Notes under the pieces: model-generated
What the model was told of the DNA's origin: nothing
Database searches by the model: none
The model's input: only the letters and a program-made list of their open reading frames with translations
Shown here: one piece after another, positions 26,583 through 35,913 of the stretch
Layout: each line of letters begins with the position of its first letter
How positions within the stretch are numbered: position 1 is the stretch's first letter
Source: Teichococcus vastitatis
GTDB lineage: Bacteria > Pseudomonadota > Alphaproteobacteria > Acetobacterales > Acetobacteraceae
Length of the DNA: 64,000 nucleotides
Direction: 5' to 3'
Assembly: GCF_003604215.1 (NCBI RefSeq)
Contig: NZ_QXGS01000008.1
Location: forward strand, 86,714-150,713
Position numbers and translations under genes: made by a program

Positions 26583-27575
26583 TCAGCCATCCAGCTTCAG
26601 CCCGGCGCCGCGCACCGCCGCCTGGAACTTGGCCAACTCCTGCCGCAGGAAAGCCTCCGTGGAGGCCGGCGTGCTGGGAGCCGCGGGATCGACCCCGGCG
26701 GCGACTAGCCGCTGCCGCACATCCGGCTCGGCCAGGGCGGCATTGGCCGCGGCGCTGAGCATGCCCAGCACGTCCTTGGGCAGGCCGGACGGTCCGAGCA
26801 GCACGTTCCAGGTGGTGATGTCGAACCCGTCCAGCCCGGCTTCCGCCAGGCTCGGCACCTCGGGCAGCAGGGTGTGGCGCGCCGCTCCGGTCACCGCCAG
26901 GCCGCGCGACACGCCGTCGCGCAGGTGCGGCGCGGCGGAGGCCAGCACCTCCAGGGAGAAATCGACCTCTCCCTTGGCCAGGGCCTCCATCACCTGGGCG
27001 CCGCCGCGATAGGGTACGTGCTCGGCCTTCAGGCCCCCGGCCCGCGCCAGCATCGCTTCTCCGGTCAGATGGCCGATGCCGCCGACGCCCGAGGTGGCCC
27101 AGTGCAGCCGGCCCGGCTGCTCCCGCAGGGCGGCGAGCAGCGCGGCGATGGATGTGAAGCGCGAGTTCAGGGGCACCACCACCACCAGCGGTCCGCCACC
27201 GACCACCGCGACCGGGCTGAAGTCGCGCACCGGGTCATAGGGTGTGCGGTCGGGCAGGGCGGCGGGGTTGCTGCCATGCGAGGAGGCCGTGGCCATCAGC
27301 AGCGTCGTGCCGTCGGCCGAGCGGTGCCGCACATAGTCGCTGCCCACCGAGCCGCCGGCCCCGGCGCGGTTCTCCACCACGATGCGCACCTGCGGCCCGA
27401 GGCGGGGCGCCATGCGCTCGGCCAGGACGCGGGCCGCGATGTCGGTGGAGCCGCCGGCGGTGAACGGCACCACCAGCGCGACGGGGCTGGGAAACGGCGC
27501 CGCGGCGCGCGGGAGCCGGGCTGCCGCCAGCATGGGCGTGGCCAGGGCCGCCCCGAGAAGCAGGCGTCTGCGCAT
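26583..27575 (-). CDS. Tripartite tricarboxylate transporter receptor (TctC/Bug family), orphan
   Basis: 330 residues with an N-terminal signal peptide (MRRRLLLGAALATPMLAAA). The Bug-fold signatures VPFTAGGSTDIAARVLAE, VENRAGAGGSVG and the C-terminal helices are present. These periplasmic proteins bind small carboxylates or amides for TctAB permeases or for sensing. No tctA or tctB gene is nearby, as is common for this expanded family in Acetobacteraceae and Burkholderiales. A GGGAG site about ten bases upstream supports the start. The ligand is unknown. Confidence 0.9.
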   Translation of the reverse strand: MRRRLLLGAALATPMLAAARLPRAAAPFPSPVALVVPFTAGGSTDIAARVLAERMAPRLGPQVRIVVENRAGAGGSVGSDYVRHRSADGTTLLMATASSHGSNPAALPDRTPYDPVRDFSPVAVVGGGPLVVVVPLNSRFTSIAALLAALREQPGRLHWATSGVGGIGHLTGEAMLARAGGLKAEHVPYRGGAQVMEALAKGEVDFSLEVLASAAPHLRDGVSRGLAVTGAARHTLLPEVPSLAEAGLDGFDITTWNVLLGPSGLPKDVLGMLSAAANAALAEPDVRQRLVAAGVDPAAPSTPASTEAFLRQELAKFQAAVRGAGLKLDG

Positions 27576-27646
27576 CTTGGTGTTCTCCCGTTTTCGGAAC
27601 AGGGGAGCACCGTGCCGCGGCGGCCGTCAATGCCGCCGGGCCATGA

Positions 27647-28300
27647 TCAGCGGTTGCGCTCCTCCTCGAAGAATCGTGGGTCGTTGAAGGTGAACAGGCG
27701 GCGCTCCAGCGGCATGCCGGTTTCAATGGCGGACAGCGTCACCCGCGTCTGCCGGCCCTGGCCGTCCACCACCAGCCATTGCCGCAATTCCATGGGCGCT
27801 TCGGAGAACACCAGGGTGATCCGGCCCTCGGCCGGGTTGTCCCGCCGCCGCAGGGTGATGCCCAGGGCCTCGCCGCTGCGCGTCACCTCCATCACCTCAA
27901 TGTCGCCGCCGAACCGGATCTCGCGGCGCAGCAGCAGGCCGAGCGGCGTGGAGCCGACCGGCACCACCGAGGGCTGCTTCAATTCGCGGTCGTAGTAGAG
28001 GAACTGATTGTCGGAGGCGACCAGCAGCAAGGGCTCCGGCGGATCATATTCGAAGCGCATGCGCCCGGGCCGCGCGATATAGGCGGTGCCTTCGGCCGTG
28101 CCGCCATTCTGCGCCAGTTGCAGGAAGCGCGCCTTCAGCGTGGTGATGCTGTTCAGATAGGCCTCGGCGCGTGCCAGAAGGGCGGGCTGGTCCCGCGGCG
28201 GCACGGCGCCGCCACGCGGGCTTTGCGCCCCGGCCAGGGCCGGAAGCAGCAATGGCAGGGTCAAGGCGGGCAGGGCGGCCAGGAGGGTGCGTCGGAGCAT
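27647..28300 (-). CDS. lolA: Outer-membrane lipoprotein carrier protein LolA
   Basis: 217 residues with a Sec signal peptide (cleavage near residue 25, PALAGAQS). The fold pattern is that of LolA: LNSITTLKARFLQ, PGRMRFEYDPPEP, and FLYYDRELKQ. LolA carries lipoproteins across the periplasm from LolCDE to the outer membrane. That fits with the many lipoproteins encoded here (PqiC, the efflux adaptor and channel, the LpoA-like protein). No SD site is obvious before the ATG. In many alphaproteobacteria lolA and xthA are adjacent; here two genes lie between them. Confidence 0.88.
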   Translation of the reverse strand: MLRRTLLAALPALTLPLLLPALAGAQSPRGGAVPPRDQPALLARAEAYLNSITTLKARFLQLAQNGGTAEGTAYIARPGRMRFEYDPPEPLLLVASDNQFLYYDRELKQPSVVPVGSTPLGLLLRREIRFGGDIEVMEVTRSGEALGITLRRRDNPAEGRITLVFSEAPMELRQWLVVDGQGRQTRVTLSAIETGMPLERRLFTFNDPRFFEEERNR

Positions 28301-28414
28301 GTGTTATTATCTGGCGCCGCGGCATGGCGAAAGAAAGACGCGGGCGGGACGAACTGGCGGCCCGCCGCCGAACCCGGCACCGTGGGAGTCGCCCAACCCT
28401 CCCGGAGAACGCCG

Positions 28415-28804
28415 ATGTTGAACGGTCCCACTGCCCTGGTGCACGAATTCTACGCGTTGCGCCGCCGCAACGAGCCGGAGCTGCTGCGTCCCTGGCTGCA
28501 TCCCGCGCTGCGCTGGTGTGAGCCGGAGGTCGGCCGCCACATGGGGGTGCTGCAGGGGCCGGATCAGGTGATCGACATGATGCACCGCGCCCTGGCCGCC
28601 ACCGGCAGCAGCTTCCGGTTGGAGGTGGCGGCCACCATCGAGACGGCGACGCATTGCTCGGCCGTGATCCACTGGTCGGCCGAGAAGCCGGGCGGTCCGG
28701 TGCGCGGCCAGGAGATGGCGGTGTACGGCTTCCGGGGCGAACAGATCATCGAGGCATTCTTCTTCGCCGCCAACCTCGCTGACGACCACGCCTTCTGGGC
28801 CTGA
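28415..28804 (+). CDS. NTF2-like (SnoaL-type) protein, unknown function
   Basis: 129 residues, starting at ATG 28415 with GGAGA a few bases upstream. The pattern (LVHEFYALRRRNEPELLRPW, then VLQGPDQVIDMMHRAL and VYGFRGEQIIEAFFF) fits the cone-shaped NTF2/SnoaL fold. That fold is used by isomerases, cyclases and ligand-binding proteins. No catalytic residues can be assigned. It is the only plus-strand gene between lolA and hemW, divergent from lolA and convergent with hemW. Confidence 0.78.
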   Translation: MLNGPTALVHEFYALRRRNEPELLRPWLHPALRWCEPEVGRHMGVLQGPDQVIDMMHRALAATGSSFRLEVAATIETATHCSAVIHWSAEKPGGPVRGQEMAVYGFRGEQIIEAFFFAANLADDHAFWA

Positions 28805-28807
28805 GGC

Positions 28808-30028
28808 TCAGCGCAGCAGGCGCGGCAGCATCAGGTCGAGCCGCAGCCGGCCTTCCTGGGTGGCCGCAAGCCGGCCTTCCGCCGTCCAGCGCAGGTAATC
28901 CTCCTCGAGGCAGGCGGCGAGCATCTCCGGCTCCAGCGCGTCGCGCAGCGTGCGCCCGGTGCGGGCCTCCAGCCGCGCCGGGTCGATCCCCTCGGCCAGG
29001 CGCAACCCCATCAGCAGGGCTTCCCGGGCGCGGTCCTCGGCCGACAGGGTTTCCGTGGCGGTGACGGCATGGCCCTGCGCCTCGACCCGGGCCAGCCATT
29101 CTTCCGGCGCCCGGTGCCGGCGGAATGCCACCAGCCCGTCGCGCAGCGTAAGCCGCTGGTGCGCCCCGGCGCCGATGCCGAGGTAATCGGCATAGCGCCA
29201 ATAGGCGAGGTTGTGCCGGCTTTCCGCGCCCGGCACGGCATAGTTCGACACTTCGTAAGGCTGCAGCCCGAACCGTCCCGCTTCCTCCGCCGTGGCGAGG
29301 TAGAGCGCGGCGGCATCGTCATCTGCCGGCAGGGCGAAGGCGCCCCGGGCGTATTCGGTGGCGAAGCGCGTGCCCGGCTCGATGGTCAGCTGATAGAGCG
29401 AGAGATGGTCGGCGGCGAGCGCCAGCGCCTGGCGCAGCTCGGCCCGCCAGGCGGCCTCGGCCTGGCCGGGGCGGGCGTAGATCAGGTCAAAGGACAGGCG
29501 CGGAAAGATCTCGCGCGCCGCTTCCAGCGCCGCCACGGCCTGCGCCGCGTCGTGCCGACGGCCAAGAAAGCGCAGCGCCTCGGCCTCCAGGGATTGCACG
29601 CCGAGGCTGGCGCGGTTCACCCCGGCATCGCGGAAGCCGCGCAGCCGGCCGATCTCGACGCTCGTGGGATTGGCTTCCAGGGTGATCTCGATGTCGGGCT
29701 CGGGCTCGAACAGCCGCGTCGCCTCGGCGATCACGTCCCACACCAGCTCGGGCGGCATCAGGCTGGGCGTGCCGCCGCCGAAGAAGATCGAGCCGAGCCG
29801 GCGCGGCGCCGCATTGCCGCCCGCCGCCTCCCGCGCCAGGCGGTCGGCCTCGAAACGCAGTTCGCGCAGCAGGGCGGCGCCGAAGCGGGCGGTGTCGACC
29901 CGGTCGCGCACATGGCTGTTGAAGTCGCAATACGGGCATTTCGAGGCGCAGAACGGCCAATGGACGTAGAGCGCCAGCGGCTCGGGCGCCGCAACAGGCT
30001 CGGGAACAACAATCATCACCGCGGCCAT
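28808..30028 (-). CDS. hemW: Radical SAM heme chaperone HemW
   Basis: 406 residues. The radical SAM cluster ligands are Cys27, Cys31 and Cys34 (CASKCPYC) in the HemW-specific context HWPFCASKCPYCDFNSH. Other family blocks are IFFGGGTPSLM and the C-terminal HemW domain (YEVSNYAVPG, HNLAYWRYADYLGIGAGAH). HemW was once annotated as an oxygen-independent coproporphyrinogen oxidase but is now known to bind and transfer heme; it lacks the fourth conserved cysteine of HemN. A second ATG at 30016 is also possible. It follows the hydrolase-TPR gene by 40 bases. Confidence 0.9.
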   Translation of the reverse strand: MAAVMIVVPEPVAAPEPLALYVHWPFCASKCPYCDFNSHVRDRVDTARFGAALLRELRFEADRLAREAAGGNAAPRRLGSIFFGGGTPSLMPPELVWDVIAEATRLFEPEPDIEITLEANPTSVEIGRLRGFRDAGVNRASLGVQSLEAEALRFLGRRHDAAQAVAALEAAREIFPRLSFDLIYARPGQAEAAWRAELRQALALAADHLSLYQLTIEPGTRFATEYARGAFALPADDDAAALYLATAEEAGRFGLQPYEVSNYAVPGAESRHNLAYWRYADYLGIGAGAHQRLTLRDGLVAFRRHRAPEEWLARVEAQGHAVTATETLSAEDRAREALLMGLRLAEGIDPARLEARTGRTLRDALEPEMLAACLEEDYLRWTAEGRLAATQEGRLRLDLMLPRLLR

Positions 30029-30068
30029 ATGGGCAGGTCAGGGCGCCGCGTCGAGGGATGCTGCCGCC

Positions 30069-31538
30069 TCAGCCGCCCGCCGCCGCCCGGCGGCCCCCGA
30101 GCCAGCTGCGCAGCCTGCGGCCGCGGTCCGGCCGGGGCGGCGGGTCCGGCGATGGTCCGGGCGTGGCGATGGCGGGCGCGCTCTCCTGCGCCTCCTGGAT
30201 CCGCCATTGCAGCAGCAATGGCTGGTCGCACTGCGGCAGCCAGTTCGCGGCGGCGGCGGCCAGTGGCCCGGCCTCCGCGAGATCGCCCCGGCGCAGGGCG
30301 AGCCGGCCGAGCTGCAGCGCGGCGAGGCCGCGTGCCGTGCTGTGCGGAGCCGTGTCCAGCGCCTGCCGCAGAAAGGCCGCGTCCTCCTCGCGCTCGGGCA
30401 GCTGCCACAGCTGCCCGGCCAGCAGCGGCTCGGGCAGCCGGGCGGCGGCGGCCAGCAGTGCCGCCAGCGCCGCGCCGGTCTGGTTCCGCTCCTGCAGCAG
30501 CGTGACCAGCGCGAGGTGGGCGGACGTGTCCTCCGGCGCCAGCGCCACCAGCCGCTGCAGCAAAGGCGTGGTGGCGTCTTCCAGCCCGTGCCGGCGCAGC
30601 GCCGTCGCAATGCGTTGCTGCGCGGCGGCGCTGCGCTCCAGGAGCTGCGCCGCTTCCAGCCAGAACGGCAGCGCTTCGGCGGCGCGGTCGCGCTGCGCCA
30701 GGCGCTGCGCCCGCGCTTCCAGCGCCATGCCGCGCTCCACCTGCAGCGAGCCGGGCGGCAGGCCGCAGGCCACGGCGCGCTGCCAGAGCCGCTCGGCCAG
30801 GGCGGCATGGCCCCGGGCCAGGGCGGCGCGGCCGACCAGCCGCGCCCAGTGCGGCGAGGCCGCGCGGTGTTGCCGCAGCGCCCGGCCCAGCGCCCCGGCA
30901 TCGCGAGCGCGCAGATGCTCCAGCACGCGGCCGAGCATGGCGCTGTCGGCCAGGTGCCAGACCGTGGAATGGCCGAGAAACGGCAGCGGCAGCGTCGCGA
31001 TCTCGCAGCAGACCGCGATGCGGGCCGCCTGCATGCGGTCCATCGGCTCATAGGGATCGACGATCTGCGCCACGAACGGCGCCACGTCCCCCGGCATCAC
31101 CCGCATGCCGCCATGGCGCCCTGGATCAAAGCGGGCGTGGTGGCGCGGGTCCTCCGCCATGTCGGCAGGATCGATGGAGGCCTGCGGCGACACGGCCAGC
31201 GCCGCCTCCATCCCCAGCAGCCGGCCGTGCTTCAGCGCCGCATAGCCGCCCATGCTGAAGCCGTAGCCCAGCACCACGCCGCTCAGCCGCGCCCGGATCG
31301 CCGGCGCGGCCCGGCGCATCGCCTCGGCAGGGTACCAGTTCTCGGCCTTGGCCAGCACGCCCACGGTGTTGAGGCCGAGCTGCGCGGCCGGCTTCTGCCC
31401 CCAGAAGACCGGCCCTTCCGGGCCCGTCGCGGGCCGGTCGGTCAGGCCACCAAAGGTGACGAGGCTGCGGTCGCCGGCGCCCGGCTGGTGCACCGCCTGG
31501 ACGGCGTCATCCTCGTAGATGATCTCAGCGGGTGGCAA
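30069..31538 (-). CDS. Alpha/beta-hydrolase-like domain fused to TPR repeats
   Basis: 489 residues, apparently starting with TTG at 31538: there is an in-frame stop just upstream and no ATG in the first part. Residues 1-190 look like an alpha/beta hydrolase, with the nucleophile elbow GYGFSMGGYAALKHG and a following LAVSPQASIDPA strand, as in proteins linked to polysaccharide or surface processes. Residues 215-460 are alanine/leucine-rich helical pairs resembling TPR repeats. A basic, proline-rich tail ends the protein. No transmembrane helix or signal peptide is seen. The combination is unusual and the function unknown. Confidence 0.7.
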   Translation of the reverse strand: MPPAEIIYEDDAVQAVHQPGAGDRSLVTFGGLTDRPATGPEGPVFWGQKPAAQLGLNTVGVLAKAENWYPAEAMRRAAPAIRARLSGVVLGYGFSMGGYAALKHGRLLGMEAALAVSPQASIDPADMAEDPRHHARFDPGRHGGMRVMPGDVAPFVAQIVDPYEPMDRMQAARIAVCCEIATLPLPFLGHSTVWHLADSAMLGRVLEHLRARDAGALGRALRQHRAASPHWARLVGRAALARGHAALAERLWQRAVACGLPPGSLQVERGMALEARAQRLAQRDRAAEALPFWLEAAQLLERSAAAQQRIATALRRHGLEDATTPLLQRLVALAPEDTSAHLALVTLLQERNQTGAALAALLAAAARLPEPLLAGQLWQLPEREEDAAFLRQALDTAPHSTARGLAALQLGRLALRRGDLAEAGPLAAAAANWLPQCDQPLLLQWRIQEAQESAPAIATPGPSPDPPPRPDRGRRLRSWLGGRRAAAGG

Positions 31539-31865
31539 GGCGGACGGTCATGGTCATGATGGCCCCGCAGTGTACTGCCCGCTCCGGTGGCGAAGCCAGA
31601 GGATCTTTCAACCGACCTACAGGGCGGCGCGCGCGAAATCGTCACATCGCGGCGGCGGGTTTGGCTTGACCCGGCGGGAAGCCATCCGCAACTCTCCGAA
31701 AGCATGATGCGGCCCCGATCGCTGGACGATTCTGCGGTCCCGGGGAGCCTGGACGCTTGACCCGCGGCCACGCGCCCCGCACATCCGCCCGGCCTGCCGC
31801 CCCCCACCGGGGTGGCCCCGGCTGGTGTGCGCCGCCGGGTTCCGCCCTTCCGGATTCCCCGCGTC
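31539..31865. other. Divergent intergenic region before miaB
   Basis: 327 bases between two divergently read genes, so promoters for both should lie here. Two TTGACC sequences (31666-31671 and near 31767) could be -35 elements toward miaB, but no matching -10 is visible. Short frames in this region lack SD sites and family resemblance. I see nothing else in it. Confidence 0.5.
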
Positions 31866-33254
31866 ATGACCTCCTCGTCCCCGATCACGGCCTCGGCCAA
31901 CCGCAAGAAGCTGTTCATCCGCACCTGGGGCTGCCAGATGAACGTGTATGACAGCACCCGCATGGCGGATGTGCTGGCGCCCCTCGGCTACGGCCCCGCC
32001 GCCACGCCGGAGGAGGCCGACATGGTCATCCTCAACACCTGCCACATCCGCGAGAAGGCATCGGAGAAGGTGTTCTCCGATCTCGGCCGGCTGCGGCTGC
32101 TGAAGCATGAGCGGGAAGCCGCGGGGCAGAAGATGGTGCTGGCCGTGGCCGGCTGCGTCGCCCAGGCGGAAGGCGCCGAGATCACCGCCCGCGCGCCATG
32201 GGTGGACATCGTGCTCGGCCCGCAGACCTATCACCGCCTGCCGGAGATGGTGGCGCGCGCGTCCCGCGCCGCCGGCGCCCAGATCGATACCGACTTTCCG
32301 GTGGAACAGAAATTCGACCTGCTGCCGGACGTGTCGGCCAGCCAGGGGCCGACCGCCTTCCTGACCATCCAGGAGGGCTGCGACAAGTTCTGCTCCTTCT
32401 GCGTGGTGCCCTACACCCGTGGCGCCGAGTTCTCGCGCCCGGTGGCGGCCATCCTGGCGGAGGCGCGGCGGCTGGTGGCCGGCGGCGCGCGGGAGATCAC
32501 GCTGCTCGGGCAGAACGTGAATGCCTGGCATGGCGAGGCCCCCGACGGCGCCACCTGGACGTTGTCCCGCCTGTTGTACGCGCTGGCCGAGATCGATGGG
32601 CTGGCCCGCCTCCGCTACACCACCAGCCACCCGCGCGACATGGACGACGCGCTGATCCAGGCGCATGGCCGCATCCCGCAGCTGATGCCCTTCCTGCACC
32701 TGCCGGTGCAGAGCGGCTCGGACCGGGTGCTGGCCGCGATGAACCGCCAGCACAAGGCGGATCTGTTCGTCCGCATTGCCGACCGGCTGCGCGAGGCGCG
32801 GCCGGACCTAGCGCTGTCCTCCGACTTCATCGTCGGCCATCCGGGCGAGACTGACGCTGACCATGCCGCCACGATGGCGCTGGTGGAGAAGGTGGGCTTT
32901 GCCCTGGCCTATTCCTTCAAGTATTCGCCGCGTCCCGGCACGCCCGCCTCCGGCCAGCCGCTGCAGGTGGCCGAGGCGGTGAAGGATGCCCGGCTGCAGG
33001 AGCTGCAGGCGCTGCTGCGGCAACAGCAGGACGGTTTCAACCGCGACTGCGTCGGGCGCGAATGCGATATCCTGTTCACCGGCCCGGCACGCCATCCCGG
33101 CCAGATGGCCGGGCGCACCCCCTGGCTGCAACCGGTTCACGTCATGGCTCCCGCGCATCTGGCGGGACGCCTGGAGAGGGTGCGGATCGACGCCGCGCAC
33201 CCCAATTCCTTGTCCGCCACCTTGCTCAATGAGAAGGAGCTTGCGACCGCTTGA
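31866..33254 (+). CDS. miaB: tRNA-2-methylthio-N6-dimethylallyladenosine synthase MiaB
   Basis: 462 residues from ATG 31866. The N-terminal UPF0004 domain has the three cluster cysteines ([23 protein letters not shown]). The radical SAM motif is Cys172, Cys176 and Cys179 (CDKFCSFC), and a TRAM domain ends the protein. MiaB adds a methylthio group to i6A37 of tRNAs reading UNN codons, which include the tRNA-Leu(UAA) encoded at 11757. It begins the miaB-phoH-ybeY-corC run, and the phoH start overlaps its stop. Confidence 0.96.
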   Translation: MTSSSPITASANRKKLFIRTWGCQMNVYDSTRMADVLAPLGYGPAATPEEADMVILNTCHIREKASEKVFSDLGRLRLLKHEREAAGQKMVLAVAGCVAQAEGAEITARAPWVDIVLGPQTYHRLPEMVARASRAAGAQIDTDFPVEQKFDLLPDVSASQGPTAFLTIQEGCDKFCSFCVVPYTRGAEFSRPVAAILAEARRLVAGGAREITLLGQNVNAWHGEAPDGATWTLSRLLYALAEIDGLARLRYTTSHPRDMDDALIQAHGRIPQLMPFLHLPVQSGSDRVLAAMNRQHKADLFVRIADRLREARPDLALSSDFIVGHPGETDADHAATMALVEKVGFALAYSFKYSPRPGTPASGQPLQVAEAVKDARLQELQALLRQQQDGFNRDCVGRECDILFTGPARHPGQMAGRTPWLQPVHVMAPAHLAGRLERVRIDAAHPNSLSATLLNEKELATA

Positions 33255-34390
33255 GCAACACCGCCCCCATCGCGCTGCGGGCCGATCCCCGCGCGCTGAA
33301 CCGGCCCCTGCTGGCTGACACCGTGTCGGCCGCCCGCACCGTCACGCTGCAGTTCGACGACAACGCGCTGCTGCCGTTGTTGTTCGGCGAGCATGACCGG
33401 CACCTCGCGCGCATCGAGCAGCGCCTGGGCGTGCGACTGGCCTGCCGCGGCAACCGCCTGTCGATCATCGGCGGTGCCGAGGCGGCCGAGGTGGCCGAGG
33501 TGGCGATCCGCTCCCTGTGGCGGCAACTGGAAAGGAATGAGGTGGTGGGCATGGCCGAGGTCGAGACGGCGCTGCGCCTGGCGGAAGGCGCTCCCGAAGC
33601 CCGCGCACGCGAGAAGCGGAGCGACAGCGAGCCGCGCCTGCCGCTGGCCGACCTGCCCGCGATCCGCACCCGCAAGGGCGCCATCGCGCCGCGCTCGCAC
33701 GCCCAGGCGGCCTATATCGACCAGCTCGCCAAGGCCGACATGGTGTTCGGCATCGGCCCGGCCGGCACCGGCAAGACCTATCTCGCCGTGGCGCAGGGCG
33801 TGGCGCTGCTGCTGGCCGGGCGTGTTGACCGCATCGTGCTGAGCCGGCCGGCGGTGGAGGCCGGGGAACGCCTGGGCTTCCTGCCCGGCGACATGAAGGA
33901 GAAGGTCGATCCCTATCTCCGCCCGCTCTACGACGCGCTGCACGACATGATGCCGGCCGACCAGGTGGCGCGCCGCATCGCCTCGGGCGAGATCGAGATC
34001 GCGCCGCTGGCCTTCATGCGCGGCCGGACGCTGGCGCATTGCTACGCCATCCTGGACGAGGCGCAGAACACCACCCCGGCGCAGATCAAGATGTTCCTCA
34101 CCCGCATGGGCGAGGGCACCAAGATGGTGATCACCGGCGACCCGACTCAGGTCGACCTGCCGCCCGGCCAGCGCTCCGGCCTGGTCGAGGCGCTCGCCAT
34201 CCTGGATGGCGTGAGCGGCATCGGCGTGTCCCGTTTCGCCGAGGCCGACGTGGTGCGACATCCGCTGGTAGCGAAGATCGTTGCCGCGTATAACCGGGCC
34301 GATCAATCGGCCGGTGGCGCACCCGCAAGGGCGGGTGCGCCGGTACGGCGCCGGGACGGGAATGGCCCGCCACGGCCGGAAGGAGAGTGA
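33251..34390 (+). CDS. ybeZ: PhoH-like ATPase (YbeZ)
   Basis: 379 residues, beginning at a TTG that overlaps the miaB stop (TTGA). The Walker A motif is GPAGTGKT at residues 169-176 and Walker B is AILDEAQN; both are the standard PhoH forms. YbeZ works with the endoribonuclease YbeY, encoded next, in rRNA processing and RNA quality control. The last 30 residues are a variable alanine/arginine tail whose DNA forms a perfect hairpin (34316-34341). An ATG start is absent; the TTG matches the expected N-terminal length. Confidence 0.93.
   Translation: MSNTAPIALRADPRALNRPLLADTVSAARTVTLQFDDNALLPLLFGEHDRHLARIEQRLGVRLACRGNRLSIIGGAEAAEVAEVAIRSLWRQLERNEVVGMAEVETALRLAEGAPEARAREKRSDSEPRLPLADLPAIRTRKGAIAPRSHAQAAYIDQLAKADMVFGIGPAGTGKTYLAVAQGVALLLAGRVDRIVLSRPAVEAGERLGFLPGDMKEKVDPYLRPLYDALHDMMPADQVARRIASGEIEIAPLAFMRGRTLAHCYAILDEAQNTTPAQIKMFLTRMGEGTKMVITGDPTQVDLPPGQRSGLVEALAILDGVSGIGVSRFAEADVVRHPLVAKIVAAYNRADQSAGGAPARAGAPVRRRDGNGPPRPEGE
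34316..34341 (+). repeat. Perfect 11-bp hairpin inside the end of phoH
   Basis: Arms GGCGCACCCGC and GCGGGTGCGCC with a four-base AAGG loop lie 49 bases before the phoH stop, in the non-conserved tail. In mRNA this is a very stable stem just ahead of the ybeY translation start. It could be a small inserted palindrome, a pause or a processing site. Confidence 0.6.
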
Positions 34391-34941
34391 TGGAACCGGG
34401 AAGTTCTAGGCCCGGCCACGGCGACGTGGTCGGGCAATCCACACCGGAGGTGGTCGTGCTGATCGACGCTCCGGCCTGGCGTGCGGCGGTGCCGCGTGCC
34501 GAGTCCCTGGCGCGCCGTGCCGCCGAAGCTGCCTGGGCCGAGATGGCCGGCGACGGCTTCCTCCGCGGGCCGCACGGCGATGCCGCCCCGGTGGGCGCGC
34601 CGGCCGGGGGCATGACGGTCCTGCTGACGGACGACCGGGCGGTGAAGCGGCTGAACGCCGACCATCGCGGCAAGAACAAGCCCACCAACGTGCTGTCCTT
34701 TCCCGGCGAAGGCTTCGGCCATCTCGGCGACGTCGCCCTCGGCCTGGGCGTGGTGCGGCGCGAGGCGCGGGACGCCGGCCGCAAGGTCGCGACCCACCTG
34801 GCGCACCTCGTGGCGCATGGCACGCTGCACCTCGGCGGCCACGACCACATCGCCGCCGGCGAGGCCCGCCGCATGGAGCGCGCCGAGGCCCGCATCATGC
34901 GCCGGCTCGGCCTGCCCAACCCCTGGCGGGGGGTGTCATGA
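34390..34941 (+). CDS. ybeY: Endoribonuclease YbeY (rRNA maturation)
   Basis: 183 residues from the ATG at 34390 that overlaps the phoH stop (TGATG), with AAGGAG just upstream. The zinc-binding signature is HLVAHGTLHLGGHDH, the YbeY family hallmark. The conserved NKPTNVLSFPGE is also present. YbeY acts in 16S rRNA 3'-end maturation and ribosome quality control together with YbeZ. It overlaps the next gene by four bases (ATGA). An N-terminal extension of about 15 polar residues is less conserved. Confidence 0.94.
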   Translation: MEPGSSRPGHGDVVGQSTPEVVVLIDAPAWRAAVPRAESLARRAAEAAWAEMAGDGFLRGPHGDAAPVGAPAGGMTVLLTDDRAVKRLNADHRGKNKPTNVLSFPGEGFGHLGDVALGLGVVRREARDAGRKVATHLAHLVAHGTLHLGGHDHIAAGEARRMERAEARIMRRLGLPNPWRGVS

Positions 34942-35846
34942 GCGAGGCGCGCGAGGTCCGCGAGGGCATCCTGTGGCGGCTGCAGGGCCTGCTGCGGCGA
35001 AAGAACGCCGAAACGGTGCGCGACCAGATGGAAGCCCTGGTGGAGGGCCGCGAGCACCACGAGCACCACGAGCATGAAGGCCCGCCACGCCCCGACCTGG
35101 ACCTGCAGGAACGGGCCATGCTGCGCAACGTGCTGAAGCTGCGCGGCAAGACGGCCAATGACGTGATGGTGCCGCGCGCCGACATCGTCGCCATGCCCGA
35201 GGACCTGACCCTGGAACAGGCGATCCGCCTGATCCAGCGCGAGGGCCACAGCCGCTTTCCGGTCTACCGGGAACAGCTCGACGACATCGTCGGCATGGTC
35301 CACATCAAGGACGTGTTCGCCAGCGTCGGCCGCGACGCGCCCTTCTCCATGGCGGCGGTGCTGCGCAAGCCGCTCTTCGTGGTGCCCTCGGTTCCGGTGC
35401 TGGACCTGCTGCTGCAGATGCGGCAGGCGCGCATGCATCTGGCGCTGGTGGTGGACGAATATGGCGGCATCGACGGCCTGGTGACCATCGAGGATCTGGT
35501 GGAAACCATTACCGGCGATATCTCGGACGAGCATGACGAGGACGTGGCGCCGCAGATCGTCGAGCGGACGGACGGGCTGATCGACCTCGATGCCCGCACG
35601 CCGATCGAGATGTTCGAGGAGAAGGTCGGCCCGCTGCTGACCGAGGACGAGCGGGAGCAGGACATCGACACGGTGGGCGGCCTGGTGTTCACCCTGGCCG
35701 GCCGGGTGCCGGCCAAGGGGGAGCTGGTGTCGCATTCCTCCGGCGTCGAGTTCCGCGTGCTGGATGCCGACCCGCGCCGCATACGCCGGCTGCGGCTGCG
35801 CCGTCCAGGCGTTCACGCGCAGCAGCCCCGCGCCGCCGCGGAGTGA
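34938..35846 (+). CDS. corC: CorC/HlyC-type CBS-domain protein (hemolysin-like)
   Basis: 302 residues. A CBS-domain pair (about residues 75-200; VMVPRADIVAMPEDLTLEQA, LVVDEYGGIDGLVTIEDL) is followed by a CorC_HlyC domain (DIDTVGGLVFTLAGRVP). There is no membrane domain, as in the cytosolic CorC proteins linked to magnesium/cobalt homeostasis. A histidine-rich stretch (EHHEHHEHEG, near residue 40) precedes the CBS pair and might bind metal. It is the last gene before a strong terminator at 35884. Confidence 0.9.
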   Translation: MSEAREVREGILWRLQGLLRRKNAETVRDQMEALVEGREHHEHHEHEGPPRPDLDLQERAMLRNVLKLRGKTANDVMVPRADIVAMPEDLTLEQAIRLIQREGHSRFPVYREQLDDIVGMVHIKDVFASVGRDAPFSMAAVLRKPLFVVPSVPVLDLLLQMRQARMHLALVVDEYGGIDGLVTIEDLVETITGDISDEHDEDVAPQIVERTDGLIDLDARTPIEMFEEKVGPLLTEDEREQDIDTVGGLVFTLAGRVPAKGELVSHSSGVEFRVLDADPRRIRRLRLRRPGVHAQQPRAAAE

Positions 35847-35883
35847 GGCGCCCACCCGTCCGGCGGCGGGAATGACGATCAGG

Positions 35884-35913
35884 GTCCGGGGGAAGTTTTC
35901 CCCCGGACTTTTT
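35884..35913 (+). terminator. Strong Rho-independent terminator between corC and lnt
   Basis: Eleven-base perfect arms (GTCCGGGGGAA and TTCCCCCGGAC) with a GTT loop are followed by TTTTT at 909-913 of this kilobase. It starts 37 bases after the corC stop and ends 21 bases before the lnt start, so lnt expression should depend on read-through or a promoter very close to its start. Confidence 0.92.

Noticed and set aside
31407-31439. Inverted repeat GACCGGCCC/GGGCCGGTC
   Set aside because: It lies inside the conserved part of the hydrolase-TPR gene and is explained by GC-rich codons; no terminator features.
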